The translations under genes were made by a program, and so were the position numbers. Below the pieces are notes generated by a model that was given only the letters and a program-made list of their open reading frames with translations, searched no databases and had not been told where the DNA came from. A DNA stretch of 64,000 bases from CADEDH01 sp965262175 (GTDB lineage Bacteria; Actinomycetota; Acidimicrobiia; Acidimicrobiales; SZUA-35), in the NCBI GenBank assembly GCA_965262175.1, contig CBDHES010000028.1, positions 248,001-312,000 of the forward strand, in the 5' to 3' direction. Below are positions 43,381 through 52,021 of this stretch, one piece after another. Positions within the stretch are counted from its first letter, which is position 1, and each line of letters opens with the position of its first letter.

Positions 43381-45411
43381 ATGGGCACCCTTGCCCACAT
43401 CAGGAACTTCGGCGTCATGGCTCATGTCGACGCCGGCAAGACGACCGTGTCCGAGCGCATGCTGCTCCTGGCCGGCCGGATCCACCGTGTCGGTGAGGTC
43501 CACGACGGTCAGGCCGCACTCGACCACGATCGGCAGGAGCGCGACCGGGGCATCACCATCTCCGCCGCGGCGACGACCATCGGATGGCACGACCATCGAC
43601 TCAACCTCGTGGACACCCCGGGTCACATCGACTTCGGGGCCGAGGTCGAGCGGTCGCTGGCGATGATGGACGGCGCCGTGGCGGTGTTCGACGCCGTCGC
43701 CGGCGTCGAACCCCAGAGCGAGACGGTCTGGCTGCAGGCCGACCGCTATCGAACACCCCGACTGGTCTTCATCAACAAGATGGACCGGCCGGGCGCCGAT
43801 CTCGACCGATGCGTCGCCGAGATCGGCGAGGTGCTGGGCGCCACACCGGTGGTGACCCAACTCCCGCTGTTCGACGGCGAGCGGCTCATTGGCCTGGTCG
43901 ACGTGATCGCCGGCACGCGATGGACCTGGTCGAGCGACGACCCACGGTCGGCGACCGCCGACCCGGTCGCCGATCGAGCGATGGCGGACGCCGTCAACCA
44001 GGCCCGGAACGCCCTGATCGAACAGGTCGGCCTCCTGGACGACGAGGTGTTCGACGCGCTGGTCGCCGGCGAGGTCGAACTCGAACAGCTCCGGGCCGCC
44101 ATCCGTCGTCTCACGGTGGATGGTGCGATCGTCCCGGTGCTGTGCGGCTCGGCGTTGCGGGGCATCGGCATCCAACTCCTGCTCGACGCGGTGGTCGCCT
44201 GGCTACCGAGTCCGCTCGACCGTCCGGTGGTGACCGGCCGGAGACCGGCGCCCGCCACCGAGACGGTGGAGGTTCCGGTCGACGATCGGGCTCCGCTGGT
44301 CGCCCTCGCCTCGAAGGTGGTCCACGGTACCAACGGGAAGCTGACCTGGATCCGGGTCTTCACCGGCTCGATGACCGGCGGCGACGTCGTCCTCGACGTC
44401 ACCACCGGACGCCGAGAGCGTGTCGGGCGGCTGGTCCAGCTCCACGCCGGAACGACCCGTTCGGTCGACCGGCTGGGGCCGGGTGAGGTCGGCGCGGTCA
44501 TCGGCTTCCGGGACACGGCCACCGGTCACACGCTCTGCGACCCGGCGAACCCGGTGGTGATCGGGACCATGGCCTTCCCCGAGCCGGTGGTCACGATGGC
44601 CATCGAACCGACCCGGACCGCCGACCACGACCGATTGGCCGAGGCCCTCCGACGTCTCGGCGACGAGGACCCGACCTTCCGGGTCTCCGTCGACGCCGAG
44701 ACCGGCCAGACCCTCATCGCCGGCATGGGCGAGCTGCACCTCCAGGTGTTGGTCACCCGGTTGGTCGAGGATCAGGGGGTCGCGGTCACGGCCGGCCGGC
44801 CGGCGGTCGCCCATCGGGAGACGATCTCGGGCTCGATCCGGGGCCACACCCACCGGCTGAAGAAGCAGACCGGTGGCCCCGGCCTGTTCGCCGAGGTCAC
44901 GATCGACGTCGAACCGACACCGACAACCGATCTCGGCAGCCTCGACTTCGTCGATGCCACCCGAGGTGGGTCCATCCCGGCGGCGTTCGTCGCCGCCGTC
45001 GAAGCCGGCGCCCGACGGGCGTCGGCGGCTGGTCCCGGCGGGCATCCGCTCGTCGGGGTCCGCCTGACCCTCACCGACGGGGCCGTCCACCCAAACGACT
45101 CCTCGGAGCGGGCGTTCGAGATAGCCGGCGGCTCGGCGCTGGCCGAGGCGACGGCCTTGGCAGGGCTGGTTCGGCTGGAACCGGTGATGGAGGTGACCGT
45201 CCAGACCCCGGACGATCACGTCGGGTCCGTCATCGGTCTGGTCGGTGCCCGGAGCGGCGAGGTGATCGGCATCGACGACTCCGGCATCCGGACGGTGGTG
45301 ACCGCCCGGGTGAGCCTGGCCCAGCTGTTCGGGTTCAGCGATGCCATCCGGTCGGTGAGCCAGGGTCGGGCCCTGGCCTCCATGGCCCCGGCCGGCTACG
45401 AGCCCGGCTGA
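43381..45411 (+). CDS. EF-G-like translational GTPase
   Basis: 676 aa paralogue of elongation factor G. G1 AHVDAGKTT, the RGITI switch I, G3 DTPGHIDF, G4 NKMD and G5 GSAL are intact. Domain III has GELHLQVL, and domain V has EVTVQTPDDHVGSVIGLVGARSG, ending FGFSDAIRSVSQGRALASM. Sequence drift and the leader suggest a second EF-G or a ribosome-protection-like factor rather than the housekeeping fusA, which normally sits with rpsL/rpsG/tuf. The ATG has GAAAGGA 7 nt upstream. A strong terminator follows. Confidence 0.88.
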   Translation: MGTLAHIRNFGVMAHVDAGKTTVSERMLLLAGRIHRVGEVHDGQAALDHDRQERDRGITISAAATTIGWHDHRLNLVDTPGHIDFGAEVERSLAMMDGAVAVFDAVAGVEPQSETVWLQADRYRTPRLVFINKMDRPGADLDRCVAEIGEVLGATPVVTQLPLFDGERLIGLVDVIAGTRWTWSSDDPRSATADPVADRAMADAVNQARNALIEQVGLLDDEVFDALVAGEVELEQLRAAIRRLTVDGAIVPVLCGSALRGIGIQLLLDAVVAWLPSPLDRPVVTGRRPAPATETVEVPVDDRAPLVALASKVVHGTNGKLTWIRVFTGSMTGGDVVLDVTTGRRERVGRLVQLHAGTTRSVDRLGPGEVGAVIGFRDTATGHTLCDPANPVVIGTMAFPEPVVTMAIEPTRTADHDRLAEALRRLGDEDPTFRVSVDAETGQTLIAGMGELHLQVLVTRLVEDQGVAVTAGRPAVAHRETISGSIRGHTHRLKKQTGGPGLFAEVTIDVEPTPTTDLGSLDFVDATRGGSIPAAFVAAVEAGARRASAAGPGGHPLVGVRLTLTDGAVHPNDSSERAFEIAGGSALAEATALAGLVRLEPVMEVTVQTPDDHVGSVIGLVGARSGEVIGIDDSGIRTVVTARVSLAQLFGFSDAIRSVSQGRALASMAPAGYEPG

Positions 45412-45425
45412 GGCCGGGCAACCCG

Positions 45426-45473
45426 GCAACCGGGGGGGGTGGGCGGCCGATCGGGCCGCCCACCCCCGGTTGC
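45426..45473. terminator. strong bidirectional hairpin
   Basis: GCAACC-G-rich-GTGGGCGGCC / GGCCGCCCAC-CCCC-GGTTGC with a small bulge, filling the gap between the EF-G-like stop and the convergent DUF4349 stop. No T tract. Confidence 0.75.
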
Positions 45474-46958
45474 TCATGCCGACGTCGGTGGCCCCCCGGC
45501 CCCGACCGGTTCGGGCGTGGTCCCTGGCGGTGGTGGGGGCGTCCCGGTCGGCTCGTCGTCGGGCGGGCCGGGGCGACGTCGGCGCCAGGCCCGCCAGACC
45601 CACCACCCCGCGGCGATGACGGGCACGAACACCATCATCGGGATCAGGAACCCGCCGACCACCGTCACGGCCACCCACAGGCCCCGGAGGATCGACACAC
45701 CGGCCGAGAACCCGTCGCCGAATCCCGGGTCGGACTCCGGCTCGAAGGTCCGTACCGGGAACGTCCGATCGGTGCTGACCGATGGGCCGGCCGGCTCGGG
45801 GCTCACCCCGTCGGTCGGGAGGCCGACGACCCGGATCCGGAGCTCGGCGGCGCGCTCGGGTCGGAACTCATGGGCCAGGAGGACCGACTGCCCCGGCGCC
45901 AGCTCCTCCACCGACCCGAACACCTCGATCAACGGGGTGCCGCCATCGATGTCGAGCACGCTCTCGGTCAGGACCAGATCGGTGAGGGTCTGGTCGCCGA
46001 CGTTGACGATGTCGAAGCACAGGGTGGCCCGCTGGTCGGCTTCGAGCTCACCCGCCGTCGCGCCGGGGCACGACCGACCACCGTCGTGGCCCTCGTAGGC
46101 GCTGACCGTGACCTCGAGGTTGTTCTCCAACCGGTCGCGGGTCAGCACCAACACGATCGTCGCCAGATCGACCTGGTCCTGCAGCGTCCGGAGCGAGCCC
46201 CGCATCACCTCCAGATCGCTCTCCCGCTCGAGCAGTAGCCGCTCGACCTCGGCGTAGTCGGCGAGGTCGGTCGTCTCCTCGAGGGCGGCCCGGAGCCGGG
46301 CGACGCCCAACTCGGCGACCTCGATGCGGCTCTCCAGATCGACGATGCGCTCGGTGACGTCCTCGGTCTCGATCGTCTGGTTGCGGAGCTCGCCCACCGT
46401 GCCCAGCGCCTCCAGGGCCCGGTTGAAGTCGTCGGGGAGGACCTTGAACGTCAGCTCCGATCGGGCCTCGGGTCCGCCGATGGTCTGCTGGCCGAACACG
46501 AACCCGCCGAGACCCTCGATGATGTCGGTGGCGTCGGCGCTGGCCGACGCCACATCGTCGACCTCGACCTCGACCCGGGCGGTGAAGATCAGCTGGCGGC
46601 CGAGGTCGGCGGCGCTCGGCGTGCTGGTCGTCCCGCCGGCGCCGAGGGACTCGTCGCCGTCCGCCGCCTCCTCGGCGGCATCGTCCCCGACCCCGTCGTC
46701 GGCCGCCTCGTCCGACGGCTCCTCGGCGTCCTCCAGCGGAGCGGCGGCGGCGATCGCCTCGGCCTCCCCGCCGTCTTCGTCGGCTACGGACGTCATCGCC
46801 GTCGGTTCTTCGAAGCTTGCGTCGTCGACCCCGACCGCGGCGTCCTCGTCGCCCGCGCCGCTACAGGCGGCCAGAACCACGAACCCCAGCGCCGCCAGGA
46901 CGGCGACCATCAACCGGGTCGGCCGTGTCCGGGGCCGCTCCTCGTCCGCTCGTCTCAT
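45474..46958 (-). CDS. DUF4349 lipoprotein
   Basis: 494 aa. Lipobox FVVLAACSG at about residues 24-32, then a long acidic Ala/Glu/Asp linker. The DUF4349 domain follows: LIFTARVEVEVDDVASASAD, GGFVFGQQ, LTFKVLPDDFNRALEALGTVGELRN split by a coiled coil of heptad character (ERIVDLESRIEVAELGVARL, LLLERESDLEVMRGSL). The C-terminus has a beta-rich region, a membrane helix (LWVAVTVVGGFLIPMMVFVPV) and a Pro-rich tail. A lipid anchor plus a C-terminal helix is typical of the family; function unknown. The ATG at 46958 has GGAGGG 6 nt upstream. Confidence 0.82.
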   Translation of the reverse strand: MRRADEERPRTRPTRLMVAVLAALGFVVLAACSGAGDEDAAVGVDDASFEEPTAMTSVADEDGGEAEAIAAAAPLEDAEEPSDEAADDGVGDDAAEEAADGDESLGAGGTTSTPSAADLGRQLIFTARVEVEVDDVASASADATDIIEGLGGFVFGQQTIGGPEARSELTFKVLPDDFNRALEALGTVGELRNQTIETEDVTERIVDLESRIEVAELGVARLRAALEETTDLADYAEVERLLLERESDLEVMRGSLRTLQDQVDLATIVLVLTRDRLENNLEVTVSAYEGHDGGRSCPGATAGELEADQRATLCFDIVNVGDQTLTDLVLTESVLDIDGGTPLIEVFGSVEELAPGQSVLLAHEFRPERAAELRIRVVGLPTDGVSPEPAGPSVSTDRTFPVRTFEPESDPGFGDGFSAGVSILRGLWVAVTVVGGFLIPMMVFVPVIAAGWWVWRAWRRRRPGPPDDEPTGTPPPPPGTTPEPVGAGGPPTSA

Positions 46959-47033
46959 CTCCTGCCCTCCTCGTGCTCGGGCGACGGGCGCCCGGTCGCG
47001 GCCCACGGCTGCGGGCCCACGGGGTGAGACGTT

Positions 47034-48116
47034 TCACTCCCCGGGGGTGGTTCCCGACTCCGACGGTCGCCACAGCATCGTCACGGGACGGACGGGGGCC
47101 CGCGCGATCGCGGTGAGACTGGTCATGATGCCTCTACTCCGATCGGTCCGGCTCCGCCCCACCATGCCGGCCCGCACGAAGACGAACCAGCTCACGGCGG
47201 CGATCGCCGCCATCACGACCGTCACCACGACCCACCCCCATCGCTGGTTGGCGACCGGGAGGTTGCTCATGTTCATCCCGTACCAGCTGGTGATGAGCGA
47301 GAGCGGCAACAGGATGGCTGCGTACACCGTCAGCAGGGTCGCAGCCGACGCCTGGCGTTCGGCGGCCGCCCCCCGGTAGGTCTCGAGGGCGTCGGTCAGC
47401 AGGCCCCGGGTCGACTCCAACGATTCGACGACCAGGTTGTGGACGTCATAGGAGTCGGTGAGGATCCGCCGGGCCTCGTCGGCCAGCAGGACCTGGGCGT
47501 TGGATCGGAGGCCGGCGATGACCAGCCGCTGGGGCCGGAGGGCCCGACGGATGGTGGCCTCTTCCCGTCGAAGCACCTGGACCTCGGCCAGGACCCGCTG
47601 ATCGGCGTCGAGGGCCCGGATGGCCAGGTCGTCGACCCGGCGTTCGAACTCGTCGAGGATCTCGAGGTACCGCCGGCCCATCACCTCGCTCAGCTGGGCG
47701 AACAACTCCTCGGCGTCGAGGGCCGCGATGTGGCGGTGCTGCTGGACGGCGTCCCACAGCCACTCGACCCCGACGACCGGCTCGGCGTGGACGGTCACCA
47801 GCAGGTTGGGCCGGATGAAGCAGTCGACCTCGTGGGTGTCGAGCCGATCGCCGGCCGGGATCAGGGCATGGAGCACGACGAAGAGGTGGTCGTCGTAGAC
47901 GTCGTACTTGGGCAGCTGCTCGACGTCGATCACGTCCTCGATCGCCGCCGGATCGAACCCGAACCGCTGGCCGAGCTGATCCATCTCCTCGGCCTCACGG
48001 GTGCGGACGTCGAGCCACAGCAGCGATCCCGACTCGGCCTCGTGGTCGAAGTCGTCGAGCTCACACGGTCCGAGGACCTCGTCACCGGGCCGGCGGGCCA
48101 GCAACCGGTACGGCAT
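47034..48116 (-). CDS. corA: CorA-type magnesium/cobalt transporter
   Basis: 360 aa. A long cytoplasmic N-terminal domain with helical segments (EFERRVDDLAIRALDADQRV), then two C-terminal membrane helices; the first is followed by the pore signature SWYGMNMSNLPV (GMN). It forms a pentameric Mg2+ channel in the membrane. The ATG at 48116 overlaps the stop of the upstream monooxygenase gene by 1 nt (TGATG), so it is last in a three-gene coupled operon whose other members are oxidoreductases. Confidence 0.9.
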   Translation of the reverse strand: MPYRLLARRPGDEVLGPCELDDFDHEAESGSLLWLDVRTREAEEMDQLGQRFGFDPAAIEDVIDVEQLPKYDVYDDHLFVVLHALIPAGDRLDTHEVDCFIRPNLLVTVHAEPVVGVEWLWDAVQQHRHIAALDAEELFAQLSEVMGRRYLEILDEFERRVDDLAIRALDADQRVLAEVQVLRREEATIRRALRPQRLVIAGLRSNAQVLLADEARRILTDSYDVHNLVVESLESTRGLLTDALETYRGAAAERQASAATLLTVYAAILLPLSLITSWYGMNMSNLPVANQRWGWVVVTVVMAAIAAVSWFVFVRAGMVGRSRTDRSRGIMTSLTAIARAPVRPVTMLWRPSESGTTPGE

Positions 48117-49198
48117 CAGCCCAGCGCGACCGGGTCGGGGTCGAAGACCAGCGGCCCATGGTCCAGCGTGCCCAGGACGTACCGGGCGAACAGGTCGCAC
48201 TCGGCGGCGTGGGGGTAGCCGGACAGGATGAAGGCCTCGATCCCGGCGTCGATCAGCTCCAGGATCTTGGCCCGAACCTGATCCGGGTCGCCGACGATGG
48301 CCGCTCCGGCCCCCGACCGGGCCCGGCCGACGCCGGTCCACAGGTGCCGCTCGACGTAGCCCTCGTCGTCGGCCGAGTCCCGCAGCTGGGCCTGGCGGGC
48401 CACCCCGGCCGAGGTCGAGTCGAGGGAGCGCTGGCGGATCTCGGCCCCGGTCCGGTCGTCGAGGCGGGACAGGAGCCGTCGGGCGGCGGCCCGGGCCTCG
48501 TCCTCGCTCTCCCGCACGATCACGTGGGACCGCCACCCGTAGCGGAGCCGGCGCCCCTTCGCCGCGGCCCGGGCGTCCATGTCGGCCTTGACCTCGAGCA
48601 CCTTCGCCGTGGTGTCGGGCCACATGAGGAACACGTCGGCCCCGGCGGCGGCGCAGTCCCGAGCGGCCGGCGACAGGCCGCCGAAGTAGAACAGCGGGCT
48701 CCGGCCACTGACGGTGCCGATGCGGGGCGGATCGAGGTGGAGCGACAGGAACTCGCCGTCGAGGGCGACCGGCTTGCGGTCGAGCAGCTCCCGAAGGGCG
48801 TACATGACCTCGGTGGACCGCCGGTACCGGGGTTCGGAGTCGAGGGACTCACCGGGCATCTCGCTCGAGATGATGTTGATCGTCAGCCGCCCGTCGAGGA
48901 TCTGATCGATCGTGGCGATCTGGCGGGCCAGCTGGGGGACGACCAGCTCGCCACAGCGGACCGCCAGCAGGAGGCGGGCGCTGGTCAGCATCGGTCCGAT
49001 CGCCGCGGCGAAGGCGGTGTTGTCGATCCCGAGGGCGTAACCCGACGGGAGGAGGACGTTGTCGTAGCGGTAGCGGTCGGCGGTGAGGACGATCGTGCGG
49101 CAGTGCTCCCAGCTGCTGGCCAGTTGGGGGTCGGGGACACCGAGGAACTCGTAGTCGTCGTCGCAGAGGGCGCTGAACCAACTGACCTCGACCGTCAT
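48116..49198 (-). CDS. SsuD-like FMN-dependent monooxygenase
   Basis: 360 aa luciferase-like (LLM) TIM barrel. VSWFSALCDDDYEFLG opens the barrel, then RYDNVLLPSGYALG, LLLAVRCGELVVPQLARQIATIDQILDGRLTINIIS condensed here as QLARQIATIDQILDGRL and NIIS, and YFGGLSPAARDCAAAGADVFLMW. The pattern resembles alkanesulfonate monooxygenase, which uses reduced flavin and O2. No ssuABC transporter is nearby, so the substrate is open. The ATG overlaps the upstream stop by 4 nt (ATGA). Confidence 0.87.
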   Translation of the reverse strand: MTVEVSWFSALCDDDYEFLGVPDPQLASSWEHCRTIVLTADRYRYDNVLLPSGYALGIDNTAFAAAIGPMLTSARLLLAVRCGELVVPQLARQIATIDQILDGRLTINIISSEMPGESLDSEPRYRRSTEVMYALRELLDRKPVALDGEFLSLHLDPPRIGTVSGRSPLFYFGGLSPAARDCAAAGADVFLMWPDTTAKVLEVKADMDARAAAKGRRLRYGWRSHVIVRESEDEARAAARRLLSRLDDRTGAEIRQRSLDSTSAGVARQAQLRDSADDEGYVERHLWTGVGRARSGAGAAIVGDPDQVRAKILELIDAGIEAFILSGYPHAAECDLFARYVLGTLDHGPLVFDPDPVALG

Positions 49199-50301
49199 CG
49201 TCCACCCTCCAGGATCTCGCCCAGTTCGACGATACGCCGCTCGGCGATCGAGGTGTGGGCCGCCACCCCCATCGCCACCGACCACAAGCCGTCCTCCAGG
49301 GTGATCGGGGGCGGGCTCCCGGTCCGGATCGCGCGGAGGAACTCGAGGTGCTCGACGTAGCTGGAGCCGTGGTGGTGGCCGACGTAGGGGATGTCGTCGG
49401 CCACGACCGGCTCGATCTCCACCTCTCCGATCCAGTGTCGACCACGGATCCCCCGGCGGACGACCCCTTCGGGGATCAGCGCCTCGAGCTTGCCGCCCTC
49501 CCCGACCACGGACACCTCTTCCTGGTTGTGGGTGGCGTCGGCGAACATGCAGAGATCGAGGCTGGCCCGGGCCCCGCTCGGGTACTCGACGACCACGTAG
49601 GCGTTGTCGAGGATGTCGCTGCGGCGGCCGTCGTAGACCTCGTCCAGGTGGTTCACGTCCTGACCGCCGGAGGCCATGACGGCAGCGGGCCGCTCGCCGA
49701 GGAGGTGGTTCATCAGATCGAAGAAGTGGCAGCACTTCTCGACCAGCGTCCCCCCGGTGTTCTCGTTGAACCGGTTCCAATCGCCGACCTTGGTCAGGAA
49801 CGGGAACCGGTGCTCCCGGATGGCCACCATCCGCAACCGGCCGATGTCGCCGGACGCCAGGTGCTCGATCAGTCGGGCCACCGGCGGCATGTACCGGTAC
49901 TCCAGCCCGACCTGCACGACCTGGCGGCGATCGGCGGCGGCGTCGATGACCCGCTGACAGTCGGCGACCGTGGTGCACAACGGCTTCTCGACCAGGATGT
50001 GGCACCCGGCGTCGAGCACGTCGAGCAACACGTCGACATGGGTGTGGTTGGGGCTGGCGACGACGACCGCGTCGAGCTCGACCTCATCGAGCAGCCGGCG
50101 GTGATCGTCGAAGACGACGACCCCGGCAGGCGACTCCAGGCGGGCGGCGTCGAGCGACTTCTCATCGGGATCGGCCAGGGCCACGACCTCGGCCCCGTCG
50201 ATGGCGGCGACGTTGTGGATGTGCTCGATCCCCATCATGCCGGTCCCGACGATGCCGTACCGGATCGCTCCGGCCGGCGCTTCCCAACCTGCGCTGGTCA
50301 T
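49195..50301 (-). CDS. Gfo/Idh/MocA family oxidoreductase
   Basis: 368 aa NAD(P)-dependent dehydrogenase. Rossmann motif YGIVGTGMMGIEHIHN at residues 15-30, ALADPDEKSL, VVVASPNHTHVDVLLDVLDAG, and the EKPLC catalytic lysine motif. The C-terminal alpha/beta domain has HFFDLMNHLLGERP. Substrates in the family are mostly sugars, inositols or amino sugars. First gene of the operon with the SsuD-like enzyme and CorA. TAACCT lies 7 nt before the ATG. Confidence 0.88.
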   Translation of the reverse strand: MTSAGWEAPAGAIRYGIVGTGMMGIEHIHNVAAIDGAEVVALADPDEKSLDAARLESPAGVVVFDDHRRLLDEVELDAVVVASPNHTHVDVLLDVLDAGCHILVEKPLCTTVADCQRVIDAAADRRQVVQVGLEYRYMPPVARLIEHLASGDIGRLRMVAIREHRFPFLTKVGDWNRFNENTGGTLVEKCCHFFDLMNHLLGERPAAVMASGGQDVNHLDEVYDGRRSDILDNAYVVVEYPSGARASLDLCMFADATHNQEEVSVVGEGGKLEALIPEGVVRRGIRGRHWIGEVEIEPVVADDIPYVGHHHGSSYVEHLEFLRAIRTGSPPPITLEDGLWSVAMGVAAHTSIAERRIVELGEILEGGR

Positions 50302-50308
50302 GGGATGC

Positions 50309-50314
50309 AGGTTA
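50309..50314 (-). promoter_or_regulatory. -10-like box of the Gfo/Idh operon (leaderless)
   Basis: TAACCT on the minus strand ends 7 nt before the ATG at 50301. It overlaps the stop of the ABC transporter gene upstream. Confidence 0.45.
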
Positions 50315-52021
50315 GGGCGCAGAGGCGACGAGCCGGCCGCCGTCCATCTCCAGCACCTGGTCGGCCTGGTCGAGCGCCACCTGGCGATGGGAGACGGCCA
50401 CCACGGTCGTCCCGGCCGCCGCCAGGTTGGCCCAGAGGCGGAGCTCGGTCTCGACGTCGAGGGCGCTCGACACGTCGTCGACCACCAGGAGCTCCGGCTG
50501 GCGGACCAGCGCCCGAGCGGTCGCCACCCGCTGACGCTGACCGCCCGAGAGCCGCAGGCCCCGCGGTCCGATCATGGTCGCCGTGCCGTCGGGCATCGCC
50601 GCCACGTCCCGGTCGACGGCGGCCAACCGGAGAGCCTCGGTCAGCCGGTCCTCGTCGCCGATGCCGAGCAGGACGTTGTCGGCCAACGAGTCCGAGACCA
50701 GCTGGGGGATCTGGGCCAGATAGGCGGCCTGCGGCGGGCGGAAGAACGCCGCCCGGTCCTCGATCACCTCCCCGTTCCACCGCACCTCGCCCCCGAGCTC
50801 GTCGGGCCAGGCGAGGCCGAGGACGACCCGCAGCAGCGTCGTCTTGCCCGAACCGGTCGGCCCGGTCACGACCGTGAACGACCCCCGCTCGACGGTGAAC
50901 GTCACGCCGCCGATCACACCCCCGCCGAGCCGAGCGGTCAGGTCCCGAACCTCCAGCCGATCGAGGGGTCGACGCTCCGGTTCGGCAACCTCGAGAGGTC
51001 CGGGGTCGAGGCGCTCGAAGGGAAACCGGCGGTGGACGACGGCGTTGCCGGGATCGCGCTCGGCCACCAGGTGCCGCATCTCCCCAAACGCCACCGTCGC
51101 CTGCTGGCTCCGGCCGATCATGAGGCCCAGCATGCGGGGCAGGAAGCCCAGCCAACCGCCATAGGCGAGGAACAACGAGATCTCGGCCACCCCGAACTCG
51201 CCCCGTCGGAGCGATCCGATGGCGACCAGGATCACGAGACCGAGACCCAGCTCGGCGGTCGACTGCCCCAGCGACTGGATCGCCTGGTCGTAGATCCGGG
51301 ACCGGACGGCGGTCGTCCGCCGATGGTCGGTGGCGATGCGGACCCGGTCCAGCACCGACCGCTCGGCCCGGTTGACCTTGATCGTGGTGGCGGCCGCCAT
51401 GACATCGCCCAGCAGGCCGGCCACCTCGACCGTCGCCTCCCGGTCGAGCCGGTGGACCTCTCGGCGGCGACGACCGAGGGCGGTGGTCACCACTGCGACC
51501 GCGACCATCGGCACCAGCAGCACCGCGGTCGCCGTCGCATCGATCGTCACCAGGATCGACAGGGCGATGATCGAGAACACGACGCCACCCGCCACATCGA
51601 TCCACGAGTCGACGAACGAGGCGACGTCCTCGGTGTCGTCCCGGAACCGGGCGAGCGCCTCGCTCGGCGACTCGATGGGCCGGCCGGCGTCGCGGCCGCC
51701 GCTGGCCAGCTGGGCGGTCAGCATGTTCCCCCGGAGCAGCGAGCGCATGAACTCCCACGACTGCATGAACCACAACGCCCCGACGTGGAGGACGACCATC
51801 CGGCCGATCTCGATCACCATCAGCGCCCCGGCGAGGAGGTAGACCCGGGACGGGTCGCCGTCCTCCAGCGCGGCGAACGCCCGGGACAGCACCCAGCCGA
51901 ACGCCGCCGGGAGGGCGAAGAACACGACGAATGCCGCCGCACCCAGCCAGAAGTGCTTCGGCTTGTGCTGGCTGACCCGCCACGAGAGCCACCACGTCCG
52001 GGGAGGGGACGGCGCGGTCAC
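50312..52021 (-). CDS. ABC exporter half, degenerate Walker B
   Basis: 569 aa: an N-terminal six-helix membrane domain and a C-terminal nucleotide-binding domain. Walker A is GPTGSGKTT, the signature is canonical (LRLSGGQRQR), Walker B reads LLVVDDVSSALD with Asp in place of the catalytic Glu, and the H-loop is AVSHRQ. The GTG start overlaps the stop of the upstream half-transporter (GTGA), so the two form a heterodimer. The cargo is unknown; the family includes lipid, peptide and drug exporters. Confidence 0.88.
   Translation of the reverse strand: MTAPSPPRTWWLSWRVSQHKPKHFWLGAAAFVVFFALPAAFGWVLSRAFAALEDGDPSRVYLLAGALMVIEIGRMVVLHVGALWFMQSWEFMRSLLRGNMLTAQLASGGRDAGRPIESPSEALARFRDDTEDVASFVDSWIDVAGGVVFSIIALSILVTIDATATAVLLVPMVAVAVVTTALGRRRREVHRLDREATVEVAGLLGDVMAAATTIKVNRAERSVLDRVRIATDHRRTTAVRSRIYDQAIQSLGQSTAELGLGLVILVAIGSLRRGEFGVAEISLFLAYGGWLGFLPRMLGLMIGRSQQATVAFGEMRHLVAERDPGNAVVHRRFPFERLDPGPLEVAEPERRPLDRLEVRDLTARLGGGVIGGVTFTVERGSFTVVTGPTGSGKTTLLRVVLGLAWPDELGGEVRWNGEVIEDRAAFFRPPQAAYLAQIPQLVSDSLADNVLLGIGDEDRLTEALRLAAVDRDVAAMPDGTATMIGPRGLRLSGGQRQRVATARALVRQPELLVVDDVSSALDVETELRLWANLAAAGTTVVAVSHRQVALDQADQVLEMDGGRLVASAP

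Noticed and set aside
43352..43666. Open frame starting just before the EF-G-like gene in another frame
   Set aside because: Arg/Ser/Pro-rich shadow; the EF-G frame has all G motifs.
43381..45411. Calling the EF-G-like gene the housekeeping fusA or a tet gene
   Set aside because: No str-operon neighbours, and no specific tetracycline-protection signature that I can identify; left as EF-G-like.
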